Source: Planctomycetaceae bacterium
GTDB taxonomy: Bacteria > Planctomycetota > Planctomycetia > Planctomycetales > Planctomycetaceae
Direction of reading: 5' to 3'
Length of the DNA: 60,358 nt
Assembly (NCBI GenBank): GCA_021732845.1
Contig: JAKFUF010000032.1
Span: 1 to 60,358, forward strand
Below the pieces are notes generated by a model. The model made no database searches, was not told the DNA's origin, and worked only from the letters and a program-made list of their open reading frames with translations. Below, piece after piece: positions 27,239 to 40,449 of this stretch. Each line of letters starts with the position of its first letter. Position 1 is the stretch's first letter. Made by a program: the position numbers and the translations under genes.

Positions 27239-28738
27239 TCATTGTGGCGGCGTGAGATTGTCCGCGGGTTGATTCCACAGCCGCCACGGATCATCCAGGC
27301 GGCGCATTTCCGCGAGCAGCAGAGCCTCCATCTCCTTCAACTTCGCCGCATACCGCGGATTCTTGGCGAGATTGACTTGCCCTTCCAAGGGCGTGTTGCC
27401 CGTCAGGGCGATCACCTCGGCGGCGTGGTGCTCCTGCAACAGTTCCTGCGGATTCTCCGCCAGAAAAAAGAGCTGGGTTTCCCGCACCTTGCCATCCATC
27501 ACGTCGTACTGGATCAGTTTCCAGTCGCCTTGCTTAACAGATCGCATGCCGGGCTTCGTGCCACCGGCGTAGACGCCATACAGCACATCCCGCACGGTAG
27601 ACTGCCTGCCCTCCAGCACGGGTCGAAAACTCAGACCTTCGTTGGAATCCGGCGCGGCGACGCCCGCGAGATCGCAGAACGTCGCCAGCAGGTCCAAGAG
27701 GTAAACGTTCCCTTCAGCGTAGCTCCCCGCCTTGATGCCCGGCCCTTTGACGATCATGGGAACGCGCCACGTGTGTTCGTAGAGATTCTGCTTACCCTGC
27801 AGGCCGTGCCGGCCAATGGCCATTCCATGGTCGGCGGTATAGACAATATAGGTGTTGTCAAGTTCACCCATCGCTTCCAGTTGCTGGAGTACGCGGCCGA
27901 TTTGCTGGTCGATGTTCTCGACGCAGGCGAACTGGCGGCCAATTTCGTTGCGAATCGTCCGTTCGTCCCGCCGTTCCCAGACGCCGCTGACGGCAACCTC
28001 GTCCCGCAGTTTCGGGTGGCCATGGAAGAACGGATGGACCGGCAAGTAATCTGGCGGGAGCGGTGGCGACTGGGGATTGGCCGGTGGCGGTGCCGTCCGG
28101 TCCGTGTGATTGACGGCACCATATTTGGCGAGCAGTTCGGGCGTGCCATCGCGCTCGTCGTGGGGATGCGAGAAGCCGAAGTGGATATAGAACGGCTTTG
28201 TTTCGCCGCTGGCCTGCCGCTTCTTGAGATACTCCATCACGCGGTCGCCGTGCCACGCGCTGCCGGTCTCAGCGGTGCCACCGCGCTTCGTGGCGTCGTA
28301 CCGAGTGGTGAACTGTTTGTTGGCCGCTTCATAGCTGTTGCCTTCCTTGCAGGTCCGCATCGTCGCATAGCCCGCCTGGTTGAAGACGGCGGGAATCGTG
28401 AACTGTTCCAGTCCCTTGGGACAGAGCCCCTTCGCCAAGGCCCCCGGTGCGATGGGCAGATGCCACAGGGTGCGGCCGCTCATGATCATGTGCCGCGACG
28501 GGGTGCAAACGGCACCGAAGAACGAGCCCATGTGATGCGCGGAGTCAATGACCATCCCTTCCCGCGCCAACCGGTCGATGTTCGGCGTCTCCAGCGCTGA
28601 GTCTGGCCGATAGGCCTTCAGATCAAACGGCGATTGGTCGTCCACCAAAATGAACAGGATGTTCGGCCGCCGTGCCTCGGCCGCGGGAAGTTCCTGAGCC
28701 ACCAGCAGCAGGCCGAAGACGGTCAGCAGACGCAGCAT
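27239..28738 (-). CDS. Sulfatase of the formylglycine type
   Basis: A 499-residue protein from the ATG at 28738, which gives a signal peptide (MLRLLTVFGLLLVAQELPAA). Upstream frame residues look non-coding. RPNILFILVDDQ holds the first metal Asp pair (33-34). The sulfatase signature is Cys78-Thr-Pro-Ser-Arg82, whose Cys needs conversion to formylglycine. YIVYTADHGMAIGRHGLQGK is the later metal and active-site block. It is exported and cleaves a sulfate ester, probably from a polysaccharide. Planctomycetes carry many of these. No formylglycine-generating enzyme is in the window. It is cotranscribed with DUF4190 upstream (41-bp gap) and VOC downstream. Confidence 0.93.
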   Translation of the reverse strand: MLRLLTVFGLLLVAQELPAAEARRPNILFILVDDQSPFDLKAYRPDSALETPNIDRLAREGMVIDSAHHMGSFFGAVCTPSRHMIMSGRTLWHLPIAPGALAKGLCPKGLEQFTIPAVFNQAGYATMRTCKEGNSYEAANKQFTTRYDATKRGGTAETGSAWHGDRVMEYLKKRQASGETKPFYIHFGFSHPHDERDGTPELLAKYGAVNHTDRTAPPPANPQSPPLPPDYLPVHPFFHGHPKLRDEVAVSGVWERRDERTIRNEIGRQFACVENIDQQIGRVLQQLEAMGELDNTYIVYTADHGMAIGRHGLQGKQNLYEHTWRVPMIVKGPGIKAGSYAEGNVYLLDLLATFCDLAGVAAPDSNEGLSFRPVLEGRQSTVRDVLYGVYAGGTKPGMRSVKQGDWKLIQYDVMDGKVRETQLFFLAENPQELLQEHHAAEVIALTGNTPLEGQVNLAKNPRYAAKLKEMEALLLAEMRRLDDPWRLWNQPADNLTPPQ

Positions 28739-28779
28739 GAAGTGCGTTCCTTTGTTGGAACCATGAAACATCGCGGAAG

Positions 28780-29094
28780 TCACTTGCGCTGATTGATCTG
28801 CTGGAGAAGTTGGTCGAACTGCCCGGACTGGCCCAAAACGGCCAGGACGATGACAGCCACGCCCAGCATCAGAGCCACGGCATTCAGCACGATGCCGATG
28901 ATGCCGAAGACCCGTTCCTTCCGGGTGTCCATCACGCCGACGATTCCCAGGATCAATCCAACGACTGGCACCGGCACACCCAGGATGCCACAGCAACAAG
29001 CAGCGGGAAAGGACACCAGCCCCAGCGCAAAAGAGACAATTCCCAAGGGATTGGTCTCTTTTGGCGGTTGATAGGGACGATCGTCGACAGACAT
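28780..29094 (-). CDS. DUF4190-like small membrane protein
   Basis: A 104-residue protein from the ATG at 29094. The N-terminus is polar (MSVDDRPYQPPKETNPLG). Two hydrophobic segments follow (IVSFALGLVSFPAACCCGIL with VPVVGLILGIVGV, and IIGIVLNAVALMLGVAVIVL), separated by MDTRKERVFG. This is the DUF4190 pattern, found as a generic tail or stand-alone membrane unit of unknown function. It is the first gene of a minus-strand run of five. Confidence 0.72.
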   Translation of the reverse strand: MSVDDRPYQPPKETNPLGIVSFALGLVSFPAACCCGILGVPVPVVGLILGIVGVMDTRKERVFGIIGIVLNAVALMLGVAVIVLAVLGQSGQFDQLLQQINQRK

Positions 29095-29272
29095 GAGCGC
29101 TGAATCCCAAATGGAGTAGGCGAGCCTTGAATGGCCGGAATTCAAATCTGCAGCACTATGCCACGTTCTTCCACCCTCAACAAGTTTGACAGCCATCTCG
29201 TCATGGCCAGAAGCTGCTGATAGACTGAATTCTGCGCCACTCGCCTGATGATTTCCGACGTGAAAGTCTGCA

Positions 29273-31642
29273 ATGCACCTGAAGTTCAATCTGCTTTTAG
29301 GCGTGTTCTGGCTGGCGCTGTTTGCCCCCTCTTCCCCAACCGTGGCTCAGCCTCCGGCGAAAGACGTCCCGGCAGCGGCGATTGCGACGGGCGAGCAGGT
29401 CTACATCGCAAAGTGTGCTGGCTGTCACGGCGGAGACGGCACCGGCACGGCCAAGCACAAAAAGCCATTGGCAGGCGACCTGTCGATTCTTGAACTGGCA
29501 CGGGTCATCGAAAAGACGATGCCGGAGGACGATCCCGGTTCCTGCACCGGCGACGAGGCACGGCTCGTGGCCGAATACATTCACCAGGCCTTCTACTCGG
29601 TGACCGCCCAGGAGCGAATCCGCCCCGCCCGCGTCGAGCTGTCGCGGCTCACTGTTCGGCAATATCAGCAGGTCGCAACGGATTTGATCGGCGCTATCAA
29701 CGGAAGTGGCGGGGGCGATTGGGGCACGGAGCGCGGTCTCCGCGGCCAATACTATCGCAAACGCAACATGAGCCGCGACAACCGCGTCCTCGAACGTGTC
29801 GACCCGACGGTGCAGTTCGACTTTGGTGAAAAGAGTCCAGAAGAAGGAAAGATTGAGCCTCACGAGTTTTCGATCCGCTGGGAAGGCTCGATCCTGCCGC
29901 CGGAGACCGGCGAATATGAGTTCATCGTCAAGACTGAGCATGCCACGCGGTTGTGGGTCAACGAGCAGCGTGAGCCACTGGTCGATGCGTGGGTGAAGTC
30001 CGGTTCGGATACCGAGTACCGGGCGACCATCCGGCTGCTCGGCGGGCGGATCTACCCCCTCAGACTGGAATACTCCAAGGCCAAGCAGGGTGTCGACGAT
30101 TCCAAGGATGGCAAGCCGAAACCGGTGGCGAAGTCGTCCATCGCGCTGCTCTGGAAGCTGCCCAACCGGGCGATGGAGGTGGTCCCGGCACGTTGTCTGT
30201 CGCCGAAAGGGGCGGCAACGGTGTTCGTGCTTGAAACGCCATTTCCGCCCGATGACCGCAGTGTCGGCTACGAACGGGGCACGTCGATTTCCAAGGCGTG
30301 GGACCAGGCGACCACCGATGCCGCGATCGAGATTGCCACCCATCTTTCCGAACGCCGCGAACGCCTGGTGGGCACAACCGATGATGCCCCCGACCATCAG
30401 CAAAAATTGCGCGACTTCTGCAACCGCTTCGCCGAGCGCGCCTTCCGCCGGCCGTTGAATGATGCCGAAAGGCAGGTCTATGTCGAGCAGCAAATCTCCG
30501 CGAGCACAACGGCCGAAATTGCCCTGAAACGCAGTCTACTGCTGGTCCTCAAATCGCCGCGGTTCCTCTACCGGGAACTTGGCAGTGTCTCCAGCACCCC
30601 GGAGCCTCAACCCAAAAGCCAGTTCGACACCGCCTCCCGGCTGTCGTTCACGCTTTGGGATTCCCTCCCGGATGAAGCCCTCTGGCGCGCGGCGGCAGAA
30701 GGCAAACTTGGCACGCGTGAGGAAGTCCAAGCCCAGGCCAGCCGCATGGTGAACGACCTGCGAACCCGCGCCAAGGCCCGCGAATTCTTCATGCAGTGGC
30801 TCAAAGTCGACCGAGTGACCGAACTCACCAAAGACGCCAGCCAGTTCGCCGAGTTCAGTCCCGAGATCGCCAACGACCTGCAGACATCGCTAGAGATCTC
30901 TGTCGACAGCATTGTGTGGAGTGACGCCTCCGACTTCCGCCAACTGCTGCTGGCCGACACTGTTCCCTTGAACGGCCGGCTGGCAAAGTTCTATGGAGCG
31001 GACCTGCCGCCCGAGGCGACCTTTCAACCGGTCGCCCTCAATCCCGGGCAGCGGGCGGGTGTGCTCACCCATCCGTTTCTCTTGACCAGCTTTGCCTACA
31101 ACGCCGCCAGTTCGCCGATCCATCGCGGTGTCTTCATTTCCAGAAGCCTGCTCGGCCGCGTGCTGAAACCGCCCCCGGAAGCAGTTGCCCCGCTGCCCAT
31201 CGACCTGCAGCCCGACCTCACCACGCGCGAACGCACCGCCCTGCAAACCAAGTCGGAATCTTGCATGGCCTGCCACGGGATGATCAATCCGCTCGGGTTC
31301 TCGTTGGAGAATTTTGATGCGGTTGGCAGGTATCGCGACAAAGAGTCCGTCCGCAGTCAGGAGCAGGAAAAGCCGGTGGACTCCAGTGGCTCGTACCTCA
31401 CGCGCGAGGGCCAGACGGTCACCTTCCAGGGCGCACGCGAACTCGCCGCCTACCTCGCCCAAAGCGACGAGACACACTCGGCCTTCGTGCAGCAACTGTT
31501 TCAGTACTCCGTGAAACAGCCGATCCGCGCGTACGGACCAGAGCAGCTCGCGGAACTCAAGCAGGCGTTAGTCCGGGACGGCTTTAGCATTCGCAAACTG
31601 CTGGCGGAAATCGCCACGACGGCGAGTTTCCACGCCAAATAG
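29273..31642 (+). CDS. Exported DUF1592/DUF1588/DUF1585 protein with c-type haem and PA14
   Basis: A 789-residue protein typical of planctomycetes. A signal peptide ends near residue 26. A cytochrome c-like domain has CAGCH (Cys48-His52). DUF1587-like sequence (RVELSRLTVRQYQQVATDL) is followed by a PA14-like domain (RGQYYRKRN ... GEYEFIVKTEHATRLWVN). DUF1592 follows (LLVLKSPRFLYRELG, RLSFTLWDSLPDEALW), then DUF1588 (RAGVLTHPFLLTSFAYN) with a second CxxCH at Cys664-His668, and DUF1585 at the end. These proteins are exported, and a role in carbohydrate binding and electron transfer has been suggested; none is proven. The usual DUF1552 partner is not adjacent. Confidence 0.88.
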   Translation: MHLKFNLLLGVFWLALFAPSSPTVAQPPAKDVPAAAIATGEQVYIAKCAGCHGGDGTGTAKHKKPLAGDLSILELARVIEKTMPEDDPGSCTGDEARLVAEYIHQAFYSVTAQERIRPARVELSRLTVRQYQQVATDLIGAINGSGGGDWGTERGLRGQYYRKRNMSRDNRVLERVDPTVQFDFGEKSPEEGKIEPHEFSIRWEGSILPPETGEYEFIVKTEHATRLWVNEQREPLVDAWVKSGSDTEYRATIRLLGGRIYPLRLEYSKAKQGVDDSKDGKPKPVAKSSIALLWKLPNRAMEVVPARCLSPKGAATVFVLETPFPPDDRSVGYERGTSISKAWDQATTDAAIEIATHLSERRERLVGTTDDAPDHQQKLRDFCNRFAERAFRRPLNDAERQVYVEQQISASTTAEIALKRSLLLVLKSPRFLYRELGSVSSTPEPQPKSQFDTASRLSFTLWDSLPDEALWRAAAEGKLGTREEVQAQASRMVNDLRTRAKAREFFMQWLKVDRVTELTKDASQFAEFSPEIANDLQTSLEISVDSIVWSDASDFRQLLLADTVPLNGRLAKFYGADLPPEATFQPVALNPGQRAGVLTHPFLLTSFAYNAASSPIHRGVFISRSLLGRVLKPPPEAVAPLPIDLQPDLTTRERTALQTKSESCMACHGMINPLGFSLENFDAVGRYRDKESVRSQEQEKPVDSSGSYLTREGQTVTFQGARELAAYLAQSDETHSAFVQQLFQYSVKQPIRAYGPEQLAELKQALVRDGFSIRKLLAEIATTASFHAK

Positions 31643-31646
31643 GGCC

Positions 31647-33217
<1,571 letters not shown>

Positions 33218-34576
33218 ATGACGTGGAAATTCTGGGCAATCGCCCTGCTGGTTGTGATCTGCCCGAGCTTTTCGCAGGCCGATGAGCTTGTTGTCCAACT
33301 CCTGTGGCCCAACGGAGCACCGGGGGCGATGGGCACGGAGGAGATCGACAGGCCCACGCTGACGCTGTTCCCTGCCGCGGCCGACAAGGCGAACGGCACG
33401 GCGGTGGTGATCTGTCCGGGTGGTGGCTACGGTCATCTGGCGGTCAACCACGAAGGCGTCCAGATCGCGCAGTGGCTCAACTCCCACGGTGTCTCGGCTT
33501 TTATGCTGAAGTATCGGCTCGGCCCCAAGTACCATCACCCCGCTCCGATGCTCGATGTGCAACGTGCCCTGCGCACTGTTCGGGCGAACGCGAAAGATTG
33601 GAAGCTGGATCCGCAGCGTGTGGGGATCATTGGCTTTTCGGCGGGCGGGCATCTGGCCTCGACCGCAGCCACGCATTTTGACGCTGGCCAACCGGACGCT
33701 GCGGACGAAATCGACCGGCAAAGCTGCCGGCCGGACTTTGCCATTCTCTGTTACCCGGTGATCACGATGGGGCTGGAGACCACGCATCGTGGCTCGCGCA
33801 ACAACCTGCTCGGCGAGAACCCCGACGAAGCACTGGTCAAACTGCTGTCGAATGAGCTGCAGGTGACCGACAAAACTCCGCCCACATTTCTGTTTCACAC
33901 GACGGAAGACACAGCCGTACTGCCAAAGAACAGCCTGCTGTTCTATGACGCCCTGTGCGCGGTCAAAGTCCCGGCAGAGCTTCACATCTATGAGAAGGGT
34001 CGCCACGGCGTGGGGCTGGCCGCCGCCGATCCGGTTCTTTCCACCTGGTCGGAACGCTGCATCGACTGGTTGAAATCCCGTGGATTGCTCGAACCCGCGA
34101 AGCCAGTCGCAGGGGAGACGGTCGAACTCAAGCTGGCGTCAGTGACGTTTCAGATACCCAAAGCTTGGGAACGGGTTAAGCCCCGAACACGGATCATCGA
34201 AGCCGAATACAGCCTGCCCAAGACGGATGCCGAAACCTTCGACGGCCGCATGACGTTAATGCGGGCCGCGGGAAGCAACGAGCAGAACGTCAGCCGCTGG
34301 GCGGGCGAGTTCGGCCTGGGTGCCGATCAGGCGAAAACGGCGAACCTGAAGCTGGGGACGGTGGAGGTGACCACCGTGGAATTGAAGGGCACCTGGAAGG
34401 GCTCGTCGTTCAATCCGGTCGAACCGCGACCCGACTATGCGCTCCGTGCGGCAATCATCCCGCTCGGCGGCGGGGACCAGTTTTTCATCAAGCTGATCGG
34501 ACCGGAGAAGACGCTGGAGCGCTTCACGGCGGAGTTCGAGGCGTTTGTCAAGTCGGCGGTATTGCTGGCACCATGA
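33218..34576 (+). CDS. Exported alpha/beta hydrolase with an extra C-terminal domain
   Basis: A 452-residue protein. Signal peptide: MTWKFWAIALLVVICPSFSQ, cleavage near ADE. The hydrolase domain (to about residue 298) has the oxyanion block VVICPGGGYGHL (65-74) and nucleophile Ser141 in GFSAGGH. It closely follows the planctomycete type of acetyl-xylan-esterase-like carbohydrate esterase; HTTEDTAV and KGRHGVGLA hold the probable catalytic Asp and His. After a short linker, residues ~300-452 form an additional beta-rich domain (VELKLASVTFQIPKAWERVK onward) that I do not recognise as part of the esterase. It is probably periplasmic and acts on acylated polysaccharide. Confidence 0.82.
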   Translation: MTWKFWAIALLVVICPSFSQADELVVQLLWPNGAPGAMGTEEIDRPTLTLFPAAADKANGTAVVICPGGGYGHLAVNHEGVQIAQWLNSHGVSAFMLKYRLGPKYHHPAPMLDVQRALRTVRANAKDWKLDPQRVGIIGFSAGGHLASTAATHFDAGQPDAADEIDRQSCRPDFAILCYPVITMGLETTHRGSRNNLLGENPDEALVKLLSNELQVTDKTPPTFLFHTTEDTAVLPKNSLLFYDALCAVKVPAELHIYEKGRHGVGLAAADPVLSTWSERCIDWLKSRGLLEPAKPVAGETVELKLASVTFQIPKAWERVKPRTRIIEAEYSLPKTDAETFDGRMTLMRAAGSNEQNVSRWAGEFGLGADQAKTANLKLGTVEVTTVELKGTWKGSSFNPVEPRPDYALRAAIIPLGGGDQFFIKLIGPEKTLERFTAEFEAFVKSAVLLAP

Positions 34577-34604
34577 CTGACCTTGGTGCGGTCCCAATTC
34601 GCCG

Positions 34605-35030
34605 TCATGGCGTCTCGGCCTCTGCCTTGAGTTCGTTCCAATCCCGCAACTCGCCATCGTCCGCTTCCGGGAGTTCCGATTCGCTCGCCAATAACTCCTG
34701 GAGGGCGGCGGCACACTCCCCGGTTTCAATCAGGACCCTCGCCAGCGCGATACGAATCGACAATGTCGCCAGATTGTGCGCTTCAGCAGTTGACACGGCT
34801 TGACGATACAGAGCGATTCGCTCGTACTCGTCGTCGATGAAATCGGCTTCGGCTTCCAGGAGAATCGGGTGGTCACCGTGTCGCTCGCGGAGTTCGGAAA
34901 GGACGTTCAACAGTTCATTCAAATGAGACGCTTGAAGGACCGAATCGTCCATGAAGGACGCATTGACGATTTCCCGTCCGCACTCATCGACTGCGTTCCA
35001 CTCCTCTTCGGTAAATGGAAACTGATCCAT
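34605..35030 (-). CDS. Small acidic hypothetical protein downstream of ABC-F
   Basis: A 141-residue acidic, mostly helical protein (HLNELLNVLSELRERHGDH, RIALYRQAVSTAEAHNL, ECAAALQELLASES). Helix pairs resemble TPR units but no clear TPR consensus is met. No signal or membrane segment. It follows the ABC-F gene by 12 bp on the same strand, so it is probably in its operon, and it is convergent with the fused esterase (28 bp apart). Confidence 0.6.
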   Translation of the reverse strand: MDQFPFTEEEWNAVDECGREIVNASFMDDSVLQASHLNELLNVLSELRERHGDHPILLEAEADFIDDEYERIALYRQAVSTAEAHNLATLSIRIALARVLIETGECAAALQELLASESELPEADDGELRDWNELKAEAETP

Positions 35031-35042
35031 CGCCTCGAACTC

Positions 35043-36944
35043 CTACGGTTCCAACTCCTCCCACCGGGTGTAACCCGACTGCAATTGCTCTTCAATCGAC
35101 TGCAACTGCTGGGAGACCTTGGTGATTTCAGTGGCTGGCTGCTGGTAGAACGATGGCTCCGACATCCGCTGGTGCAGTTCCGCCTGCGCGGCCTCTAGCT
35201 TTTCAATCAACTGCGGCAGCTTTTCGAGTTCCTTCTGTTCTTTGAACGTTAGTTTTCGCGGTTGATCGGCTGCGACCGTGGCTTTTGCCGAGTTTGCCAG
35301 AGCGACGGCGGTGCGATCCTTCTCGATTTGAGCACTTGACGGTTTAACCGGCCGGGCACGGACCCAATCGTCGTATCCCCCGGCGTATTCCTTGACGATA
35401 CCGTCGCCCTCAAACACCAGCGTGCTGGTCACCACGTTGTTCAAAAATGTACGGTCGTGGCTCACAATCAGCAGCGTCCCCTTGAACTCCACCAACAACT
35501 CTTCCAAGAGTTCCAGCGTCTCCGCATCAAGGTCGTTGGTCGGTTCGTCCAAGACCAGCAGGTTCGCGGGGCGGGCGAACATGCGGGCCAGCAGCAGGCG
35601 GTTCCGCTCGCCGCCGGAGAGGTAGCGGACAAGGCTCCGCGCGCGTTCGCCAGAAAACAGGAAGTCACGCAGGTAACCGAGGACATGCCGCGACTGGCCA
35701 TTGATGAGGACGGTGTCGTTGCCATCGGCCACGTTTTCGATGGCGGATTTCTCTTCGTCGAGCTGCGCCCGCAACTGGTCGAAGTAGGCGACCTGCAAAT
35801 TTGTACCGATCCGAACGGTTCCCGACTGGGGCTTCAACTCTCCCAGCAGGATCCGCAGCAGTGTGGTCTTGCCGGTGCCGTTGGGGCCCATGATGCCCAC
35901 CTTGTCGCCCCGGAACAAAGTCGCCGAGACGTGGCTCAGGATCGGCTGGCCGCCAAAGTCGTGGCTGATGTCGCGGGCGTCGATGACCAGGTTTCCCGAG
36001 CGTTCGGCGTCCTGCGTCATCAGCTTGACGTTGCCCGTGCCCGAGCGGCGGGCCATCCGTTCTTCACGCATTCGTTCCAGCGCCCGCACGCGGCCTTCGT
36101 TGCGTGTCCGGCGGGCCTTCACGCCGGTGCGAATCCAGACTTCCTCTTCGGCCAGTTTCTGGTCAAACAACGCCTCCTGCTGGGCCTCGTTTTCCAGCGC
36201 GGCCGCCTTGCGGATGAGGAACATGTCGTAGGTGCAGGTCCAGTCGAACAGCCGCGCGCGGTCGACCTCCACGATCCGGTTCGCCAGCCGCTGGAGGAAC
36301 ATCCGGTCGTGGGTGATGAAAATCAGCGTCAGGCCGGAGCGCAGCAAAAATTCTTCCAGCCAGTCGATGGCCTCAATGTCGAGATGGTTCGTCGGTTCAT
36401 CGAGCAGCAGAATCTCCGGATCACAGACGAGCGCGCGCGCGAGCAGCACCCGCCGCTTCATCCCCGACGACAAGGACTCGAAGCGGGCCGCGGGGTCGAG
36501 GCTCATCCGCTCGATGACGCTTTCAATCTGCTGCTGCAGTTTCCAACCGGATTCGGTATCGAGCGCATGCTGCAGCTTGTGCAGTTCCTTCTGGTCCGCG
36601 GCACTCATTTCGGTTGGGGAATGGCCGGTCAGGGCATGGATCCGGGCGACAATCGTCCCCTGTTCGCCGAGTCCGCCCGCCACTTCGTCGAACACCGTAT
36701 GATCGGCCCCGTCGGGAACCTCCTGCGCGAGGCGGGCGATCCGCATCCCCGGAGCGCGGTCGATCTCGCCCCCGTCCGGCTGCAGGTCGCCGTGGATCAG
36801 CTTCATCAGCGTCGACTTGCCGGCCCCGTTGCGGCCCATCAGTCCAATCCGTTCGCCCGGTTGGACCTGCAGCGTCACGTCCTCCAGGATGTTCGCTCCG
36901 CCGTAGCTGAAAGTGATGTTCTGCAACCGCAACCGAAACGCCAT
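35043..36944 (-). CDS. ABC-F family ATPase, Uup-like
   Basis: A 633-residue soluble protein with two ABC ATPase domains and no membrane segment, the ABC-F layout. First domain: GLMGRNGAGKST (36-45), LSSGMKRRVLLARAL, LLLDEPTNHLDIEAID. Second domain: GIMGPNGTGKTTLLR, LSGGERNRLLLARMF, LVLDEPTNDLDAETLE. The linker is basic (VRALERMREERMARRSG). The C-terminal ~90 residues form a coiled coil (LEKLPQLIEKLEAAQAELHQ) as in Uup. ABC-F proteins act on the ribosome or, for Uup, have been tied to DNA. It overlaps nothing and is divergent from aconitase. Confidence 0.93.
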   Translation of the reverse strand: MAFRLRLQNITFSYGGANILEDVTLQVQPGERIGLMGRNGAGKSTLMKLIHGDLQPDGGEIDRAPGMRIARLAQEVPDGADHTVFDEVAGGLGEQGTIVARIHALTGHSPTEMSAADQKELHKLQHALDTESGWKLQQQIESVIERMSLDPAARFESLSSGMKRRVLLARALVCDPEILLLDEPTNHLDIEAIDWLEEFLLRSGLTLIFITHDRMFLQRLANRIVEVDRARLFDWTCTYDMFLIRKAAALENEAQQEALFDQKLAEEEVWIRTGVKARRTRNEGRVRALERMREERMARRSGTGNVKLMTQDAERSGNLVIDARDISHDFGGQPILSHVSATLFRGDKVGIMGPNGTGKTTLLRILLGELKPQSGTVRIGTNLQVAYFDQLRAQLDEEKSAIENVADGNDTVLINGQSRHVLGYLRDFLFSGERARSLVRYLSGGERNRLLLARMFARPANLLVLDEPTNDLDAETLELLEELLVEFKGTLLIVSHDRTFLNNVVTSTLVFEGDGIVKEYAGGYDDWVRARPVKPSSAQIEKDRTAVALANSAKATVAADQPRKLTFKEQKELEKLPQLIEKLEAAQAELHQRMSEPSFYQQPATEITKVSQQLQSIEEQLQSGYTRWEELEP

Positions 36945-37329
36945 GTCGACCCTTGAGACGATTTTCTTACTGGAATGACGACTGCCCGGTACGCCAACGA
37001 CCGAGCAGGAGCGCGGGGCGATTCTAGCAGATTTCCAGAATACGGGCGGTGGCCTGTCTGTTTGCGGACAGGTCCATCATGGCTGACCGGTGTTTCAATG
37101 TAGAGAACGAAGCACACCTGAGCGGCTACGCAATTCACCGGAGGGCTTGCGCCCTTCCGCTACAAATTTAGCGGTACGGCGCAAGCCGTCCGGTGAGTCA
37201 GGGACGGCATCCTGAAAACTGGAGAGCCCTGACACGCCCATCCCAATCGCTTCTAAACTCGACGGGTGACTGATAGCATCGGGCAAGCAGCTCACAATGC
37301 AGTGAATCAATCTCTCCGGGGGAAGCGGG
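36945..37329. other. Divergent intergenic region before aconitase
   Basis: No gene is supported. It carries a 62-bp palindromic repeat (37135-37196) and must hold the promoters of the ABC-F gene and aconitase. Confidence 0.5.
37135..37196. repeat. 62-bp imperfect palindrome (GGCTTGCGCC family)
   Basis: The left arm TCACCGGAGGGCTTGCGCC is mirrored on the right as TCACCGGACGGCTTGCGCC when read on the other strand, continuing through TTCCGCTA. The arms are about 29 bp with few mismatches and a minute loop (AAAT region). I recall similar CCGGAGGGCTTGCGCC palindromes in other planctomycetes. Confidence 0.75.
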
Positions 37330-39999
<2,670 letters not shown>

Positions 40000-40449
40000 G
40001 GTGTGTGGAGTGGGGGCGAAGCAGTGATGATTTGCCCCCACCTCGCTTGTCGGGGTGGATTCAGGCCTCTGCACTACGAAAGAACATGCGCCCGTCGTGT
40101 AAGAGGCCCGGCAACCATCACAGCCGTGGCAAGGAAGTAGGCGAGTCACTCCGTGACTCGAACCCGGCCGGAATGACTCGGCGACGTTGTGTTGCCTCTC
40201 GCACTGCCAGAGGCACGGTGCCCTTCGCACCCGACAGGACCTGCTCCGCCGCAGGCTCCGCAACTGACGCCGACGCAGGATCGCACGGGGTCGTTGAACC
40301 GTCGGCACGGCATGGGACCGGCGCTGCATGGAACGTCGTGGTCGATCAACGTCTCGCCGAGTTCCAACGTGCTTGCATCTGGCTTCGCTTTCTGCCCACA
40401 ATCATGCCGACGCACCGGGCCGGTGTCTGGCGGGATCTGATGGGGCAGC
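40000..40449. other. Intergenic region between aconitase and a kinase
   Basis: No gene is convincing; short frames on both strands look random. It contains the palindrome at 40142-40160. Confidence 0.5.
40142..40160. repeat. Palindromic repeat CGAGTCAC/GTGACTCG
   Basis: A perfect 8-bp stem with loop TCC. Its reverse complement, with flanks GGGTT and CCTAC, matches the copy at 827-845 and in part the one at 678-690. Confidence 0.7.

Noticed and set aside
27170-28600. 476-codon open frame on the plus strand
   Set aside because: Antisense to the sulfatase, which has its signature and signal peptide.
35457-36956. 499-codon open frame on the plus strand
   Set aside because: Antisense to the ABC-F ATPase, whose Walker and signature motifs are complete.
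40189-40440. 83-codon frame between aconitase and the kinase
   Set aside because: Low-complexity translation, no ribosome site and no family resemblance.
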